A DNA stretch of 51,287 bases, taken from assembly GCF_017307055.1 (NCBI RefSeq), contig NZ_JAFLEQ010000015.1:102202-153488 (forward strand). The letters are read 5' to 3'. The stretch comes from Corynebacterium mendelii (GTDB taxonomy: Bacteria; Actinomycetota; Actinomycetes; Mycobacteriales; Mycobacteriaceae). The translations under genes were made by a program, and so were the position numbers. The notes beneath the pieces are model-generated. The model was not told the origin of the DNA and made no database searches. It worked only from the letters and a program-made list of their open reading frames with translations. Shown piece after piece: positions 36,906 through 46,655 of this stretch; position 1 is the stretch's first letter, and each line of letters opens with the position of its first letter.

Positions 36906-38492
36906 CTAGTCCAAGTTCAGCTGGACGCTGTGGGCGCCCAGTTCACCGGTGATTGAGTCAACGACCGCATCCGGGATTTCTTTGTCCACCCGCAGCACCA
37001 GGGTCGCGCCGGTGCCGGTGGCATCCTGTGACAGGGCGGCGGCCACAATATTGATGCCGTCTTCACCCAGCAGGGTGCCGACTTTACCCAGTGCACCGGG
37101 CTGGTCGGTGTAGTGCAGGAACAGGTTTTGGCCCTCGGCGCGCATATCCAGGCCGCGGTTGTTGATGCGGGTGATTTTTTCCACCCGGTCCAAACCTGTC
37201 AGGGCACCGACAACAGTGCAGGACTGGCCGTCGGCGCCGACGGCTTTGACTTCCACCACACTGCGGTGGGTGACCGATTCCTTGGACACCGACACGTTGA
37301 GTTCCACGCCGCGTTCCTCGGCGATCCGCGGGGCGTTGACGAAGGTGACCGGCTCGGTCAGTGTCGCCTGGAACAGACCCCGCAGGGCCGCCAGCCCCAG
37401 AGCGTCGACGTTTTCGCCGGCCAGCTCACCGCGGGCCTGCACCACCAGGGTGTCGGGCGCACAGTCGAGAATACGTCCGGCCACCAGGCCCAGTTTGCGC
37501 ACCAGATCCAGCCACAGGGCCACCTCTTCGCTGGCGCGGCCGGACACGTTGACCGCATCGGGGACGAAATCACCGCGCAGCGCGGCCAGCACACTGGCGG
37601 CCACATCGGTTCCCGCCCGGTCCTGGGCTTCCACCGTCGACGCCCCCAGGTGCGGGGTGACGGTGACCTGATCCAGCCCAAACAGCGGGGAGTCGGTGCA
37701 CGGTTCAGTTGAAAACACATCGAAACCGGCGCCCCGGATATGCCCGGATTCGATGGCCTCGGCCAGCGCCTGCTCGTCGACCAGCCCGCCGCGGGCGGCG
37801 TTGATGATGATCTGGCCCTTTTTCGCCTTCGCCAGCAGATCGGCATTGAACATGCCGGCGGTTTCCTTGGTTTTCGGCAGGTGGATGGTCACGAAATCGG
37901 CGCGGGCCACCAGCTCGTCAAGCTCAACCAGTTCCACCCCCATCGAGGCGGCGGTGGCCGGGTTGGCGTAGGGATCATGGGCGATGATGGTGGTGCCGAA
38001 CGCCGCCAGACGCTGGGCGAACAGCTGGCCGATGTGACCGAAGCCGACAACACCGATGGTTTTGCCGAAGATTTCCACCCCCTTGAAGCTGGAGCGTTTC
38101 CACGCCCCGCCTTTCAGCGACGCATCAGCGGCCGGAATCTGGCGGGCGGTGGCCAGAAGCAGGGCGATGGCCTGCTCACAGGCGGAGTGGATATTCGAGG
38201 TCGGGGCGTTGACGACCATGACCCCGCGCTCGGTGGCGGTGGTGATGTCGACATTGTCCAGCCCCACCCCGGCCCGGCCGACGATCTTCAGATTCGGGGC
38301 GGCCAACAGGACTTCCTTGTCGACGGTGGTCGCCGAACGCACCAGCAGGGCATCGGCTTCGGCGACAGCCGCAAGAAGCTTCGGCCGGTCGGGGCCGTCC
38401 ACCCAACGGATGTCGACGGTGTCGCCGAGGGCGTCAACAGTCGATTGGGCCAGTTTGTCTGCGATGAGAACGATCGGTTTGTGCGGGCTCAC
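36906..38492 (-). CDS. serA: D-3-phosphoglycerate dehydrogenase
   Basis: A 528-residue cytoplasmic NAD enzyme for the first step of serine synthesis, 3-phosphoglycerate to 3-phosphohydroxypyruvate. The NAD motif is GFGHIG (150-155), the catalytic Arg/Glu/His of the D-isomer dehydrogenase family are in place (TPHLGAST carries the His), then comes the intervening domain of the long type I enzymes and a C-terminal ACT domain beginning FLHYTDQPGALGKVG that binds serine for feedback control. The start is GTG at 38492 with GGAG eight bases upstream. Length equals the mycobacterial and corynebacterial enzymes. Confidence 0.97.
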   Translation of the reverse strand: MSPHKPIVLIADKLAQSTVDALGDTVDIRWVDGPDRPKLLAAVAEADALLVRSATTVDKEVLLAAPNLKIVGRAGVGLDNVDITTATERGVMVVNAPTSNIHSACEQAIALLLATARQIPAADASLKGGAWKRSSFKGVEIFGKTIGVVGFGHIGQLFAQRLAAFGTTIIAHDPYANPATAASMGVELVELDELVARADFVTIHLPKTKETAGMFNADLLAKAKKGQIIINAARGGLVDEQALAEAIESGHIRGAGFDVFSTEPCTDSPLFGLDQVTVTPHLGASTVEAQDRAGTDVAASVLAALRGDFVPDAVNVSGRASEEVALWLDLVRKLGLVAGRILDCAPDTLVVQARGELAGENVDALGLAALRGLFQATLTEPVTFVNAPRIAEERGVELNVSVSKESVTHRSVVEVKAVGADGQSCTVVGALTGLDRVEKITRINNRGLDMRAEGQNLFLHYTDQPGALGKVGTLLGEDGINIVAAALSQDATGTGATLVLRVDKEIPDAVVDSITGELGAHSVQLNLD

Positions 38493-38856
38493 GGTAGAAA
38501 CTCCAAATCATCGCCGTCTTGATTGTCGGCGGGTGGGCAACGGGGTGGTTGGTGAAAAACTAATCGGGTGCGGCTGCCGGTGAGGGGTGGGGCGGGAAAC
38601 AACAATCACGCGGGGGGACAACACAAGGCCATCGCCCGCCCGTTGTCATCGGTCCGGCATCCAGAGCGGGAAACGGCATCACGCGGCACGTGTTCTGCAC
38701 GTGGCCGCGATGGAGTGGACACACGGAAAAAACAACGGCAACACCCACCATTCGGCGGTCCCTGCGGCTGGCACAGGTGCACCCATTCTAACCATGACCG
38801 ACCGAGCTGTTCACCCGGTGTGGTCGACCTCGCAGAAAGCTGGTGGTTTCCCCCTG
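38493..38856. other. Intergenic region upstream of serA
   Basis: 364 bases between the large lipoprotein gene and serA, both minus strand. It should hold the terminator of the former and the serA promoter. The only clear structure is a hairpin at 38683-38708 with CACGTG in both arms. A clean -10/-35 pair for serA was not found. I recognise no riboswitch. Confidence 0.4.
38683..38708. repeat. Hairpin with CACGTG in both arms
   Basis: CACGTG at 38687-38692 and 38698-38703 are separated by TTCTG and flanked by GCGG and CCGC, giving a ten-pair stem with one bulged G. It may be the lipoprotein gene terminator (about 150 bases past its stop) or a protein site; it has no T run. Confidence 0.35.
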
Positions 38857-40755
38857 CTACTGGTAGCTGACAAACCAGGGGCGGGGGTTGACCGCGTAGG
38901 TTTCCTCCGGGGTGAAGGTGGGGCTGTCTTCGTCGATGAAGTTCTTCCACGCCATGAAAAAGCGCGGATCAAGCCCCTGGCGCAGCACATTCCAGGTGCT
39001 GAACTTCTGGGCCGGATGGCCGTGGCCGTCAGCGTGCAGCACCCAGGCAAGCTCCGGGCGGGACAGGTCCAGCTGCTCACGGTCCCGGATCATCTGCATC
39101 TGGAACTGGTGCAGCACCAGGGCTTTTTGCGGCAGCTTATGGTCTTTGACCAGATCAGCCAGCCACCCGGCCACCTCGTTGATCTCGGCGGCGGTGGCGT
39201 GGCCGACCTGCTGCAGCGGCACCTGGTCCGGGCCGAGTTTCCATTCCGGATCCAGGGCCAGCCCCACATTCGGCCGCAGCAGCAGATTTTCGTAGAGCTT
39301 CGCCTGGTCGAGCAATCTGGCCCGGCCGGGCTGCAGGTCAACGATGGCGTAGCCCCCGGCGGCGGTGATCGCATCGATCCAGGGGATGATATCGGCCGGA
39401 TCTGTTGCTGTTGAATAGTTTCCGTCGGCCCCCGGGCCGGCACTGGCAACAGTGGCGATGATCTCGAAGGCGGGAATCACCGGCTGGCGCTCCAGCCCCT
39501 GGTAGTCGGCGACGAGCTCACTGAGCCTGTCCACCGCTTCCTGCGGCGGCTGCTCCCCCATCACCCCCAGCGCCGGGCCGGAGGGATGCCCGTAGAAGGC
39601 GATCATGCGCCGGCCCGGAAACACCAGCCCCCCGCCGCCGGGCAGCTGCTGGGCGGCGCTGTCGGCCAAAAGGATCCGTTCGGACAGATCATTCGCCGTG
39701 CCAAACTGCTGCCCCAGGGCAACCAGTGGTTTATCCGCCAGCCCCGCCACGGTGTCCCGGGTGTGGTCGTTGAAACGCGGATCGTGGTAGTCCATGAACC
39801 GCACTTCAGCGCCCCAGGCTTTGGCGGTGGCCACCGCCGGGATACCCGACAGCGGGGAACACACCACGATCGGTGAGGTTCCGCCGTCGCGGGCCGACTG
39901 CGCCGGGAATGCGGCCACGTCAACATCGGTGGGGTCTTTTTTGTTGTCCGCCCCCTCACCGTCGCGGCTGCCGCCGGAGGTGGCAGCGGGATCGGTGAGG
40001 CGTTTCAGCGGTGAGTCCTCCGCCCCGGTGGAGGTGATCGAGCTTCTGCCCTGCGGGGTGACCTGTTGGTCGCCGCTGGTGCCGGGGGTGGCGCGGAAAA
40101 CGGGCATGGTCTCAAAACCGGCGGAGAGCAGCACCGGCTGTTTCGGATCCAGTCCGGCCACCGCGGCGACGGCACGGTCGAGCCGGTCGACTTCGAAGCG
40201 GTCGAATTGGCGGGCGGTCATCTGGCCGATGGCCTTGAAGGTGCCGGGGTCACGGATCAGGGTCAGGTTCTCCCCCACCGGGTCGGGAACATTGCCCACC
40301 ACCAGCACCACAGTCGCGGCCAGCCGGTCGATTTCGGCGTTGACGCGGGAGAAGTTCTGCCCGGTGAAACGGATCACCGGGGCGTGGCTGGCCACCGCCA
40401 GGGAGGCGGCCCGCAGCTGTTCGGACACGGTCGGACCGGAGACGACCACGGTTTCGGAGGAGGTGAAAAACAGTTGACTGGCTTCAATGCCGGAATAGTC
40501 GCTGTCGGCGACAACCTGCGGGGTCTGCCCGAAACGCGGGTCGACGCTGCGGGAGCGGTTTTCCGTTTTGGCCATCTCCAGCGGGTCGGCTGCCGCGGTT
40601 GTTTTCTGCGTCGACTTCCCGTCGGCCGGGCTGTCGCCCGCCTCACCCACCGGAGTGCCGGCACAGGCGGCAAGCAGTCCCACCGCCACCACGAGCGCCA
40701 CAGGGCCACGGGCGGCACGGATGAAACGTCGCAGGCTCGTCACAGTCACAAACAT
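38857..40755 (-). CDS. Large lipoprotein of unknown function
   Basis: A 632-residue predicted lipoprotein with RRFIRAAR, a hydrophobic core and lipobox LAAC (Cys31). Residues about 75-290 (FFTSSETVVVSGPTVSEQLRAA in the start half, then PVIRFTG and VVLVVGN) recall the repeat-like alternation of cell-wall-binding type 2 (CWB2) proteins, where putative ligands are parsed as sites along a Rossmann-like fold. The C-terminal half (IIPWIDAITAAGGYAIVDLQ, LALDPEWKLG, KALVLHQFQ) reads as an alpha/beta barrel-like enzyme domain. I know no function. Start choice: ATG 40755 is very close to GAGAGG; GTG at 40749 would have better spacing and TTG at 40776 is also open. Confidence 0.78.
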   Translation of the reverse strand: MFVTVTSLRRFIRAARGPVALVVAVGLLAACAGTPVGEAGDSPADGKSTQKTTAAADPLEMAKTENRSRSVDPRFGQTPQVVADSDYSGIEASQLFFTSSETVVVSGPTVSEQLRAASLAVASHAPVIRFTGQNFSRVNAEIDRLAATVVLVVGNVPDPVGENLTLIRDPGTFKAIGQMTARQFDRFEVDRLDRAVAAVAGLDPKQPVLLSAGFETMPVFRATPGTSGDQQVTPQGRSSITSTGAEDSPLKRLTDPAATSGGSRDGEGADNKKDPTDVDVAAFPAQSARDGGTSPIVVCSPLSGIPAVATAKAWGAEVRFMDYHDPRFNDHTRDTVAGLADKPLVALGQQFGTANDLSERILLADSAAQQLPGGGGLVFPGRRMIAFYGHPSGPALGVMGEQPPQEAVDRLSELVADYQGLERQPVIPAFEIIATVASAGPGADGNYSTATDPADIIPWIDAITAAGGYAIVDLQPGRARLLDQAKLYENLLLRPNVGLALDPEWKLGPDQVPLQQVGHATAAEINEVAGWLADLVKDHKLPQKALVLHQFQMQMIRDREQLDLSRPELAWVLHADGHGHPAQKFSTWNVLRQGLDPRFFMAWKNFIDEDSPTFTPEETYAVNPRPWFVSYQ

Positions 40756-40803
40756 GTCCTCTCGGTGGGGAGTCAACTGGCCACCCTACTAAACACCCAG
40801 ACG

Positions 40804-40832
40804 TGATCCGGCCACCGGTGGTGGCCGGATCA
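40804..40832 (-). terminator. Perfect hairpin downstream of the DUF262 gene
   Basis: TGATCCGGCCACC (40804-40816) pairs with its exact complement (40820-40832) around GGT, about 80 bases past the DUF262 stop on the minus strand. No T run follows. Confidence 0.6.
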
Positions 40833-40912
40833 GAGTGACCGGGTGCGGTTTTTTCTTCCTCCCCGGCCAGGCAGGCTGTCCGCCCGCCGGGGAGTCCGTG
40901 ATGCGGTGGGGA

Positions 40913-42865
40913 CTATTTCTGTGCGGCCCGGAAAAAGGCGGCGGGGCCTTCCTCACCGGCTGTCAGGTCACTGTCGTCGACATCGTGGACGGCTTTGCGC
41001 CCCATGGCTTCTTCCACCATGCGCAGCAGCTTGCGGCGGCGGTCGAGGAAGAATTCGTCGACTTTGCCGTGGTGGAGAAGCTTCGGGTCGAGCAGATGGC
41101 CTGCCAGCACCTCATCGAAGTCGGCGTCGCCGAGCAGTGATTTGCCCTGCACCCGGGGAAGGTAGCGGGCCGGATCGGTCTCCCCGATCATGTGGTCGGT
41201 TTTCTCCGCCATGGGGGTGCGGTTGAGTACCGAATCCGCCAGCACCGGGTTGATGCCGTGGGTGAAGCAGTAGGCGGAGGGGAAAATCTGGTGGAAGCCG
41301 ACGGACATGGTGAAAAAGTTGTGGGCGTTGATCTCTTCATTGGCCCGCCAGTCTCTCGCGCCGCGGCCCATGATCAACGAGAAAATACCCTTGTAGACCG
41401 CCGAATCGGCGCGCACCGACAGCAGGCGGGATTCCACGAATTTCGCCGACCGGATCGACGCGGGTTCGGCGACTTTGTCCGTCGGGCGCCCCAGGGCCAT
41501 GGCCCGCCGGTGTTCGGCGATTTCTTTCGCCGTCGCCTCTTTGTCGGCCCGGGTGGCCCGCCCCTTCTTTTTGCTGGCGGGTTTGTCTTTTTTCGCTTCC
41601 TCCCGCACCATCTCGGCGCAGTCTTTGATCCAGGCAGTCACCTCCGTGACATCCCGGCCGGCCCGGGAGATCACTGCGGCGGAGCCGTAGAGTTCACCGA
41701 AAATCCCGGACCAGAACCAGCGGTTGAGACGGTCGCAGGGGCTGTCGAGATCGAACAGTTCCGGATCATCTTCGCCCAGAATCGCCAAAATCACGGCCAG
41801 CGGAATGATCTGCGAGGTGTAGGGCACCATGGAGGCGGTGTACATGTGGCGGGCGGCAAGGAACTCGGCGGCCTTGGCGAAACCGCCGCGGAGGATTTTC
41901 TCCAGTTCCTTGAACTGCCCGAGATCGATGCGCAGAATATCTTCCCGCGCACCGGAGGCACGTCCCCGCAGCCGGGCGGTGGCGTACATGGAGATCGCGG
42001 TCAAAAAGTCCACCCTGCTGATCCCCCGCAGCACCGGGTGCGCATACAGCTCGCCGGCGATTTTCTCCCACTCGGCGGCCAGGTGGAAGGACGGATCCTC
42101 GTTGGCGAACACGGCGGTGAGCAGATCGAAAATATCCATCTGCATGCCGACATTGTTGGCCTGGGAGAAAATCGAGCCCACCCCGCCCCGGGAGGTCTCC
42201 CGGTCCAGGCGGATCATCGGAATCTGGTAGCGCACCAGCGGCTTGAGCACCTGGTTGTGGAAACGTTTGATCCGCTCCAGCGACGTGTCGTCGCGGGAAT
42301 CGGCGATATCGAACAGCATGTCGGTGCCCTCATCGGACAGCAGCTCCGACAGCGGGATGCAGCCGTTTTTCACCGCCGATTCACGGTCGGTGACACCGCC
42401 TTCAATCCGCGGGGCATAGTGGCTGATCACCTTGCCCGACGGGTCGACGGAAAACACCGCGTCGTCGGGAAGAATTGTGCGGGACACCGCCGCGTCGACA
42501 TTGACGTAGAACTTCCGCTTGATTTTCTTGGAGCGGAAATCAACCGTGTCAACCATGCCGTCACCGTGCAGCGAATGGTAGAGGGTGGTCAGCCGCTGCT
42601 GGCCGTCAAGCAGAAGCAGGCCGGGGGCCACACCGGTATCGGGCGCACCGGCCACCGCCCGGGGACGGAAACGGGGTTCGGTGTTGCGCACATCCAGTGC
42701 CATGAACGAACCCATCGGGTAGCCGCGCAGGCAGGTGATCAGCAGTGCCCGGATCCGGTCGACATCCCACAGGTAGTCGCGCTGGAAATCGGGAACCTGC
42801 AAATCCCCGCGGTCGATGCGGGAAAACAGATCAATAAGGTCGTAGGAGGGCGAAGTAAAGGCCAT
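40913..42865 (-). CDS. DUF262 protein with degenerate DUF1524-like C-terminus (GmrSD-like)
   Basis: A 650-residue protein. The N-terminal DUF262 (ParB/Srx-like nucleotidase fold) shows FQRDYLW at 27-33 and LLLDGQQRLTTL at 84-95, the GmrS-type NTP-binding signatures. A Lys/Ala-rich basic segment (KKDKPASKKKGRATRADK) lies in the middle. The C-terminus near 525-560 has HQIFP followed by NRTPMAEKTD and ARYL, which resembles the HHIFP...N..N of DUF1524 HNH nucleases but with Gln for the second His. GmrSD enzymes are type IV restriction endonucleases for modified DNA. The start at 42865 (MAFTSPSY) is preferred to upstream codons, which lack similarity. The same gene sits here in C. glutamicum, so it is core and not recent. 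Confidence 0.82.
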   Translation of the reverse strand: MAFTSPSYDLIDLFSRIDRGDLQVPDFQRDYLWDVDRIRALLITCLRGYPMGSFMALDVRNTEPRFRPRAVAGAPDTGVAPGLLLLDGQQRLTTLYHSLHGDGMVDTVDFRSKKIKRKFYVNVDAAVSRTILPDDAVFSVDPSGKVISHYAPRIEGGVTDRESAVKNGCIPLSELLSDEGTDMLFDIADSRDDTSLERIKRFHNQVLKPLVRYQIPMIRLDRETSRGGVGSIFSQANNVGMQMDIFDLLTAVFANEDPSFHLAAEWEKIAGELYAHPVLRGISRVDFLTAISMYATARLRGRASGAREDILRIDLGQFKELEKILRGGFAKAAEFLAARHMYTASMVPYTSQIIPLAVILAILGEDDPELFDLDSPCDRLNRWFWSGIFGELYGSAAVISRAGRDVTEVTAWIKDCAEMVREEAKKDKPASKKKGRATRADKEATAKEIAEHRRAMALGRPTDKVAEPASIRSAKFVESRLLSVRADSAVYKGIFSLIMGRGARDWRANEEINAHNFFTMSVGFHQIFPSAYCFTHGINPVLADSVLNRTPMAEKTDHMIGETDPARYLPRVQGKSLLGDADFDEVLAGHLLDPKLLHHGKVDEFFLDRRRKLLRMVEEAMGRKAVHDVDDSDLTAGEEGPAAFFRAAQK

Positions 42866-43068
42866 GGCACCAACTCTAACTGTTGCAGCACACTTCTGTC
42901 CGCCCATCCGGCCAAGCAGCGGCAAAGCCCCTCACCACCGCCGCATCCGCCACAGCACCGATGGCGGTGACATCCATCCGGGATTGCCGCACGGCACATT
43001 TTTCTCTCCCCACCACCCCGGCCGGCACCGCCCCCTTTTTTTCGGCCGCCGGCCCGTGTTTTTTCCGG

Positions 43069-44082
43069 CTAGTCGTGGACGGCCGGTTCGTGTTCGGCGT
43101 GCAGCAGCGGTTCAATCTGCAGGGTGGCGTGGGTGACCTCCATCCCGGCCAGCACCCGGTTGGCCCGGTCCAGCACATCACAGCCGCCGTCGGCCATTGC
43201 CTCGTCAGTGACCACCAGATGGGCGGTGGCAATCAAATCATTGCCGTCGGTGGACCACAGGTGCAGATCATGCACGGCAGCCACCCCGTCGACCGCCGAC
43301 AGTGTGTCGCGGATGCCGTCACTGTCCAAATGGGCGGGCACCTGTTCCATGAGCACCCGCAGCGCCCGGCGCAGCAATTTCAGCGAACGCGGCAGAATAA
43401 TAACGGCAATCACCACCGAGGCGATGGTGTCGGCCATCACAAAACCGGTGTAGCGGACCACCAGGCCGGCGACAATGACCGCCACTGAACCGAAGGCGTC
43501 GGCCAGCACATGCAGGTAGGCGCCCTGCATATTCATCGAGTCATGCTGCCGGCGCACCAGAATCAGCGCACTGATGGTGTTGGCGGCCAAACCGATGACC
43601 GCCACCACCAGCATCATGGTGGTGTTGATCTGTTCGTGCCGGTTCAACCTGTCGATGGCTTCGACGACGATCCACAAAGAGATCGCCATCACCGCGGCCG
43701 CATTGATGGCCGCCGCAATGACCTCCACCCGGCGGTAGCCGTAGGTGGCTTTCGCCGACGCCGCTTTCCGCCCGATGAGCATCGCGGCCAGCGCCATCAC
43801 CAGCCCGGCCGAATCCGACAGCATGTGGGCGGCGTCGGCCAACAGTGCCAGCGAACCCGACAGCACACCGAAGATGACTTCCGCCAGGAAAATGATGGTG
43901 GTCAACCCGATCACGGCCGACAGTGCCTTCAGCGACTTCGGGGCATGCGAATGATCATGTCCCCCGTGGTCATGACCGTGACTGTGGTCGTCACCGTGAC
44001 TGTGCTCGTGGTCGTGGTCGTGGTGGTGGTCGCCGCCGGGGGTGGTGTGCTCCGGATTGTCACCGGTCAAGGGGTTCGTCAT
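43069..44082 (-). CDS. Cation diffusion facilitator (zinc-type metal exporter)
   Basis: A 337-residue membrane protein with six transmembrane segments. The N-terminus is a long His/Asp-rich tail (residues 18-46) that probably binds metal. The transport site is formed by His86/Asp90 in DAAHMLSD and His191/Asp195 in HVLADAFG, the HxxxD pair typical of zinc and cobalt exporters. The C-terminal cytoplasmic domain includes HDLHLWSTDGNDLIATAHLV. It exports Zn2+ (perhaps Co2+ or Cd2+) in exchange for protons. The ATG at 44082 has GGAGAA eight bases upstream. A promoter with direct repeats lies about 110 bases upstream. Confidence 0.93.
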   Translation of the reverse strand: MTNPLTGDNPEHTTPGGDHHHDHDHEHSHGDDHSHGHDHGGHDHSHAPKSLKALSAVIGLTTIIFLAEVIFGVLSGSLALLADAAHMLSDSAGLVMALAAMLIGRKAASAKATYGYRRVEVIAAAINAAAVMAISLWIVVEAIDRLNRHEQINTTMMLVVAVIGLAANTISALILVRRQHDSMNMQGAYLHVLADAFGSVAVIVAGLVVRYTGFVMADTIASVVIAVIILPRSLKLLRRALRVLMEQVPAHLDSDGIRDTLSAVDGVAAVHDLHLWSTDGNDLIATAHLVVTDEAMADGGCDVLDRANRVLAGMEVTHATLQIEPLLHAEHEPAVHD

Positions 44083-44194
44083 GGTCACAGGTTCTCCGGA
44101 AGATCGTGGTTGCTGGTTCCACGGTGCCGGGGCAGGAATGTGCCTGCCACAACACCGTTTGTTGGGGCTGCCTTGCATGCGGCCCGTACCGCCA

Positions 44195-44236
44195 ACGTTA
44201 GCCCCGCCAACCCCTTATTGAAAACCTAATGAAAAT
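44195..44236 (-). promoter_or_regulatory. Promoter of the metal exporter gene with TGAAAA direct repeats
   Basis: On the minus strand TTTTCA (44224-44219) and TAACGT (44200-44195) are 18 bases apart and serve as -35 and -10. On the plus strand TGAAAA occurs at 44219-44224 and again at 44230-44235, exactly 11 bases apart, so the second copy lies just upstream of the -35. Such one-turn direct repeats suit an activator. The 5' leader would be about 105 bases. Confidence 0.45.
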
Positions 44237-44600
44237 GAACGGGGGTGATAAATGATCCCTGCGGACAGACAATGATTTCCACTATGCCCAGGCTAGGGGC
44301 ACCGACCGGCACAAACGCCACATCTTCGCTGTGCCGAACTTTTCCCTTCGCCCCACCCCCACCATCCTTTCGCCGACCACCCCGCACCGGATAAAAGGCA
44401 CACCTTGTTTCCGCCCTGCCGCCCCCGACCGGACCCGGCACTCCCGGCCCGGCGCACCTCCCCCGGTACCGGGTCCGAAACCGGCGGGGGCCGCACCGGC
44501 AGCTGTTGATAAGATGAAGCTTAGAAAGTCCCGGTTATCCGTCCGGGCCCGCGTCCGCGGTCATTATCCAGTCCCCCTGCCGGGACAGCCCCGGTAGCAC
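44237..44600. other. Intergenic region left of the anchored-protein gene
   Basis: About 360 bases without a credible gene; the open frames here are Pro/Arg rich and overlap on both strands. A plus-strand -10 candidate TAAGAT (44510-44515) would start a transcript near 44522, giving a leader of about 130 bases to the gene at 44654 and including the hairpin at 44601-44630. Confidence 0.35.
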
Positions 44601-44630
44601 AATCCCTCGCTGCACCGCAGCGGGATTTTT
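44601..44630 (+). terminator. Terminator-like hairpin just before the ribosome site of the next gene
   Basis: GCTGC (44609-44613) pairs with GCAGC (44617-44621); after a two-base bulge CCC pairs with GGG and AAT with ATT, and the stem runs into TTTTT (44626-44630). The ribosome site AAGGAG begins only four bases later (44634). A terminator between promoter and ribosome site suggests attenuation, or the end of a short upstream transcript. Confidence 0.5.
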
Positions 44631-44653
44631 ACCAAGGAGCCACAGTAGACACC

Positions 44654-45250
44654 GTGAAAAAATTCCTGCTCACCCTGCTCGGGGTCTTGATCGGCGTTGC
44701 TGTGACACTGGCGGTGATCGCCGGCGCCGGCGCAACCCTGTGGAACACCGTTGACACCGATTCCAGCACCCACTCCTCCCAGGTAGTCAAGGCGGTGACG
44801 AAAGAAGAAAAAGTGGTGCTGCTGGCGCTGCACATGCAGGGCATCACATCCAGGGAACAGACCGCGCAATTGTTCGGCAAGACTGTCCCGGGCACCGCCA
44901 GAAACCTGTACCTGCAGTACGAGTACACCGCCATGCTGGGCATTGACGGCTCCCGGGTGACAATCACCCCCACCGGTGAGCACGCCTACTCCCTCACCAT
45001 TCCCGATTTCAGCTTTCTGGGAACCAGCGATGTGACCTTCAAAAAGGCCGTCGAGGACAACGGGATCATCTCTTTTGTCACCGCCGACATCGATGAAGCG
45101 GCGATGATCAACGACATCCTCGGCCCGTCGTCGAAAGACAAACAAATTGACGACAACCGCGCGGCGCTCCAGTCCCAGGCACGATCCTTCTACGGCGATA
45201 TTGTCCGGGCCATTGACCCGGCAGCCGATATCACCGTCACATTCCGCTGA
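44654..45250 (+). CDS. Membrane-anchored secreted protein, DUF4230-like
   Basis: A 198-residue protein with an N-terminal transmembrane anchor (KKFLLTLLGVLIGVAVTLAV then AGAGATLW) and an extracytoplasmic domain of about 165 residues. Segments such as SQVVKAVTKEEKVVLLALHMQGI and SRVTITPTGEHAYSLTIPDF resemble DUF4230-type proteins, whose function is unknown. The GTG at 44654 is the first possible start after an in-frame TAG; AAGGAG lies 14 bases upstream, a long spacing. It converges with ilvC and is followed by the bidirectional hairpin at 45276-45321. Confidence 0.72.
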   Translation: MKKFLLTLLGVLIGVAVTLAVIAGAGATLWNTVDTDSSTHSSQVVKAVTKEEKVVLLALHMQGITSREQTAQLFGKTVPGTARNLYLQYEYTAMLGIDGSRVTITPTGEHAYSLTIPDFSFLGTSDVTFKKAVEDNGIISFVTADIDEAAMINDILGPSSKDKQIDDNRAALQSQARSFYGDIVRAIDPAADITVTFR

Positions 45251-45275
45251 CCGGACTGGCACGGGGCACCCCGGC

Positions 45276-45321
45276 ACACACCGCGCCGCCGCATCGTCGG
45301 TGATGCGGCGGCGCGGTGTGT
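45276..45321. terminator. Perfect 20-bp hairpin between converging genes
   Basis: The arms 45276-45295 and 45302-45321 are exact complements with a six-base loop, nearly all G+C (CACACCGCGCCGCCGCATC in the left arm). It lies between the converging anchored-protein gene and ilvC. No T run on either side. Confidence 0.65.
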
Positions 45322-45389
45322 TGACTGCCGAAGTAAACCTCTGCCGGCGTGCCCGCCCGTGTGTACCCGTATACCGTCGGCGGAGGGGT

Positions 45390-45429
45390 AAAAAACCGCT
45401 ACCCCGGCGGCCGCCACTGCCCCGGGGTA
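45390..45429 (-). terminator. Terminator of the ilvBNC operon
   Basis: TACCCCGG (45400-45407) pairs with CCGGGGTA (45422-45429). Read on the minus strand the stem is followed by GCGGTTTTTT (45399-45390). It lies about 100 bases after the ilvC stop. Confidence 0.65.
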
Positions 45430-45527
45430 CATCCACGGGAAGAAGTAGCTGCCGCCGGGGTGATGCCGGCTTGCGACCCGGCGCAGATGATGTTTCCGGC
45501 CGGATCCGTCTGTGCCGCCGGTGTTTT

Positions 45528-46547
<1,020 letters not shown>

Positions 46548-46610
46548 TTATGGGCCTTTCGGTATAGCAGAAGAAAAATTGGTGGGTGCATTCCGCGGCA
46601 GCGGGATGTG

Positions 46611-46629
46611 CGGGCGGATCATCCGCCCG
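46611..46629 (-). repeat. Hairpin in the ilvC leader
   Basis: CGGGCGGA (46611-46618) pairs with TCCGCCCG (46622-46629). It falls inside the predicted untranslated leader of the short ilvC transcript. No T run follows, so it is not a canonical terminator; it could stabilise the mRNA or mark the end of some ilvBN transcripts. Confidence 0.35.
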
Positions 46630-46655
46630 GTCGGCCAACCGGCACCACCGGAGAT

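Noticed and set aside
41192..42970. Plus-strand open frame of 592 codons across the DUF262 gene
   Set aside because: Antisense shadow of a gene with recognised DUF262 motifs; composition is unlike a protein.
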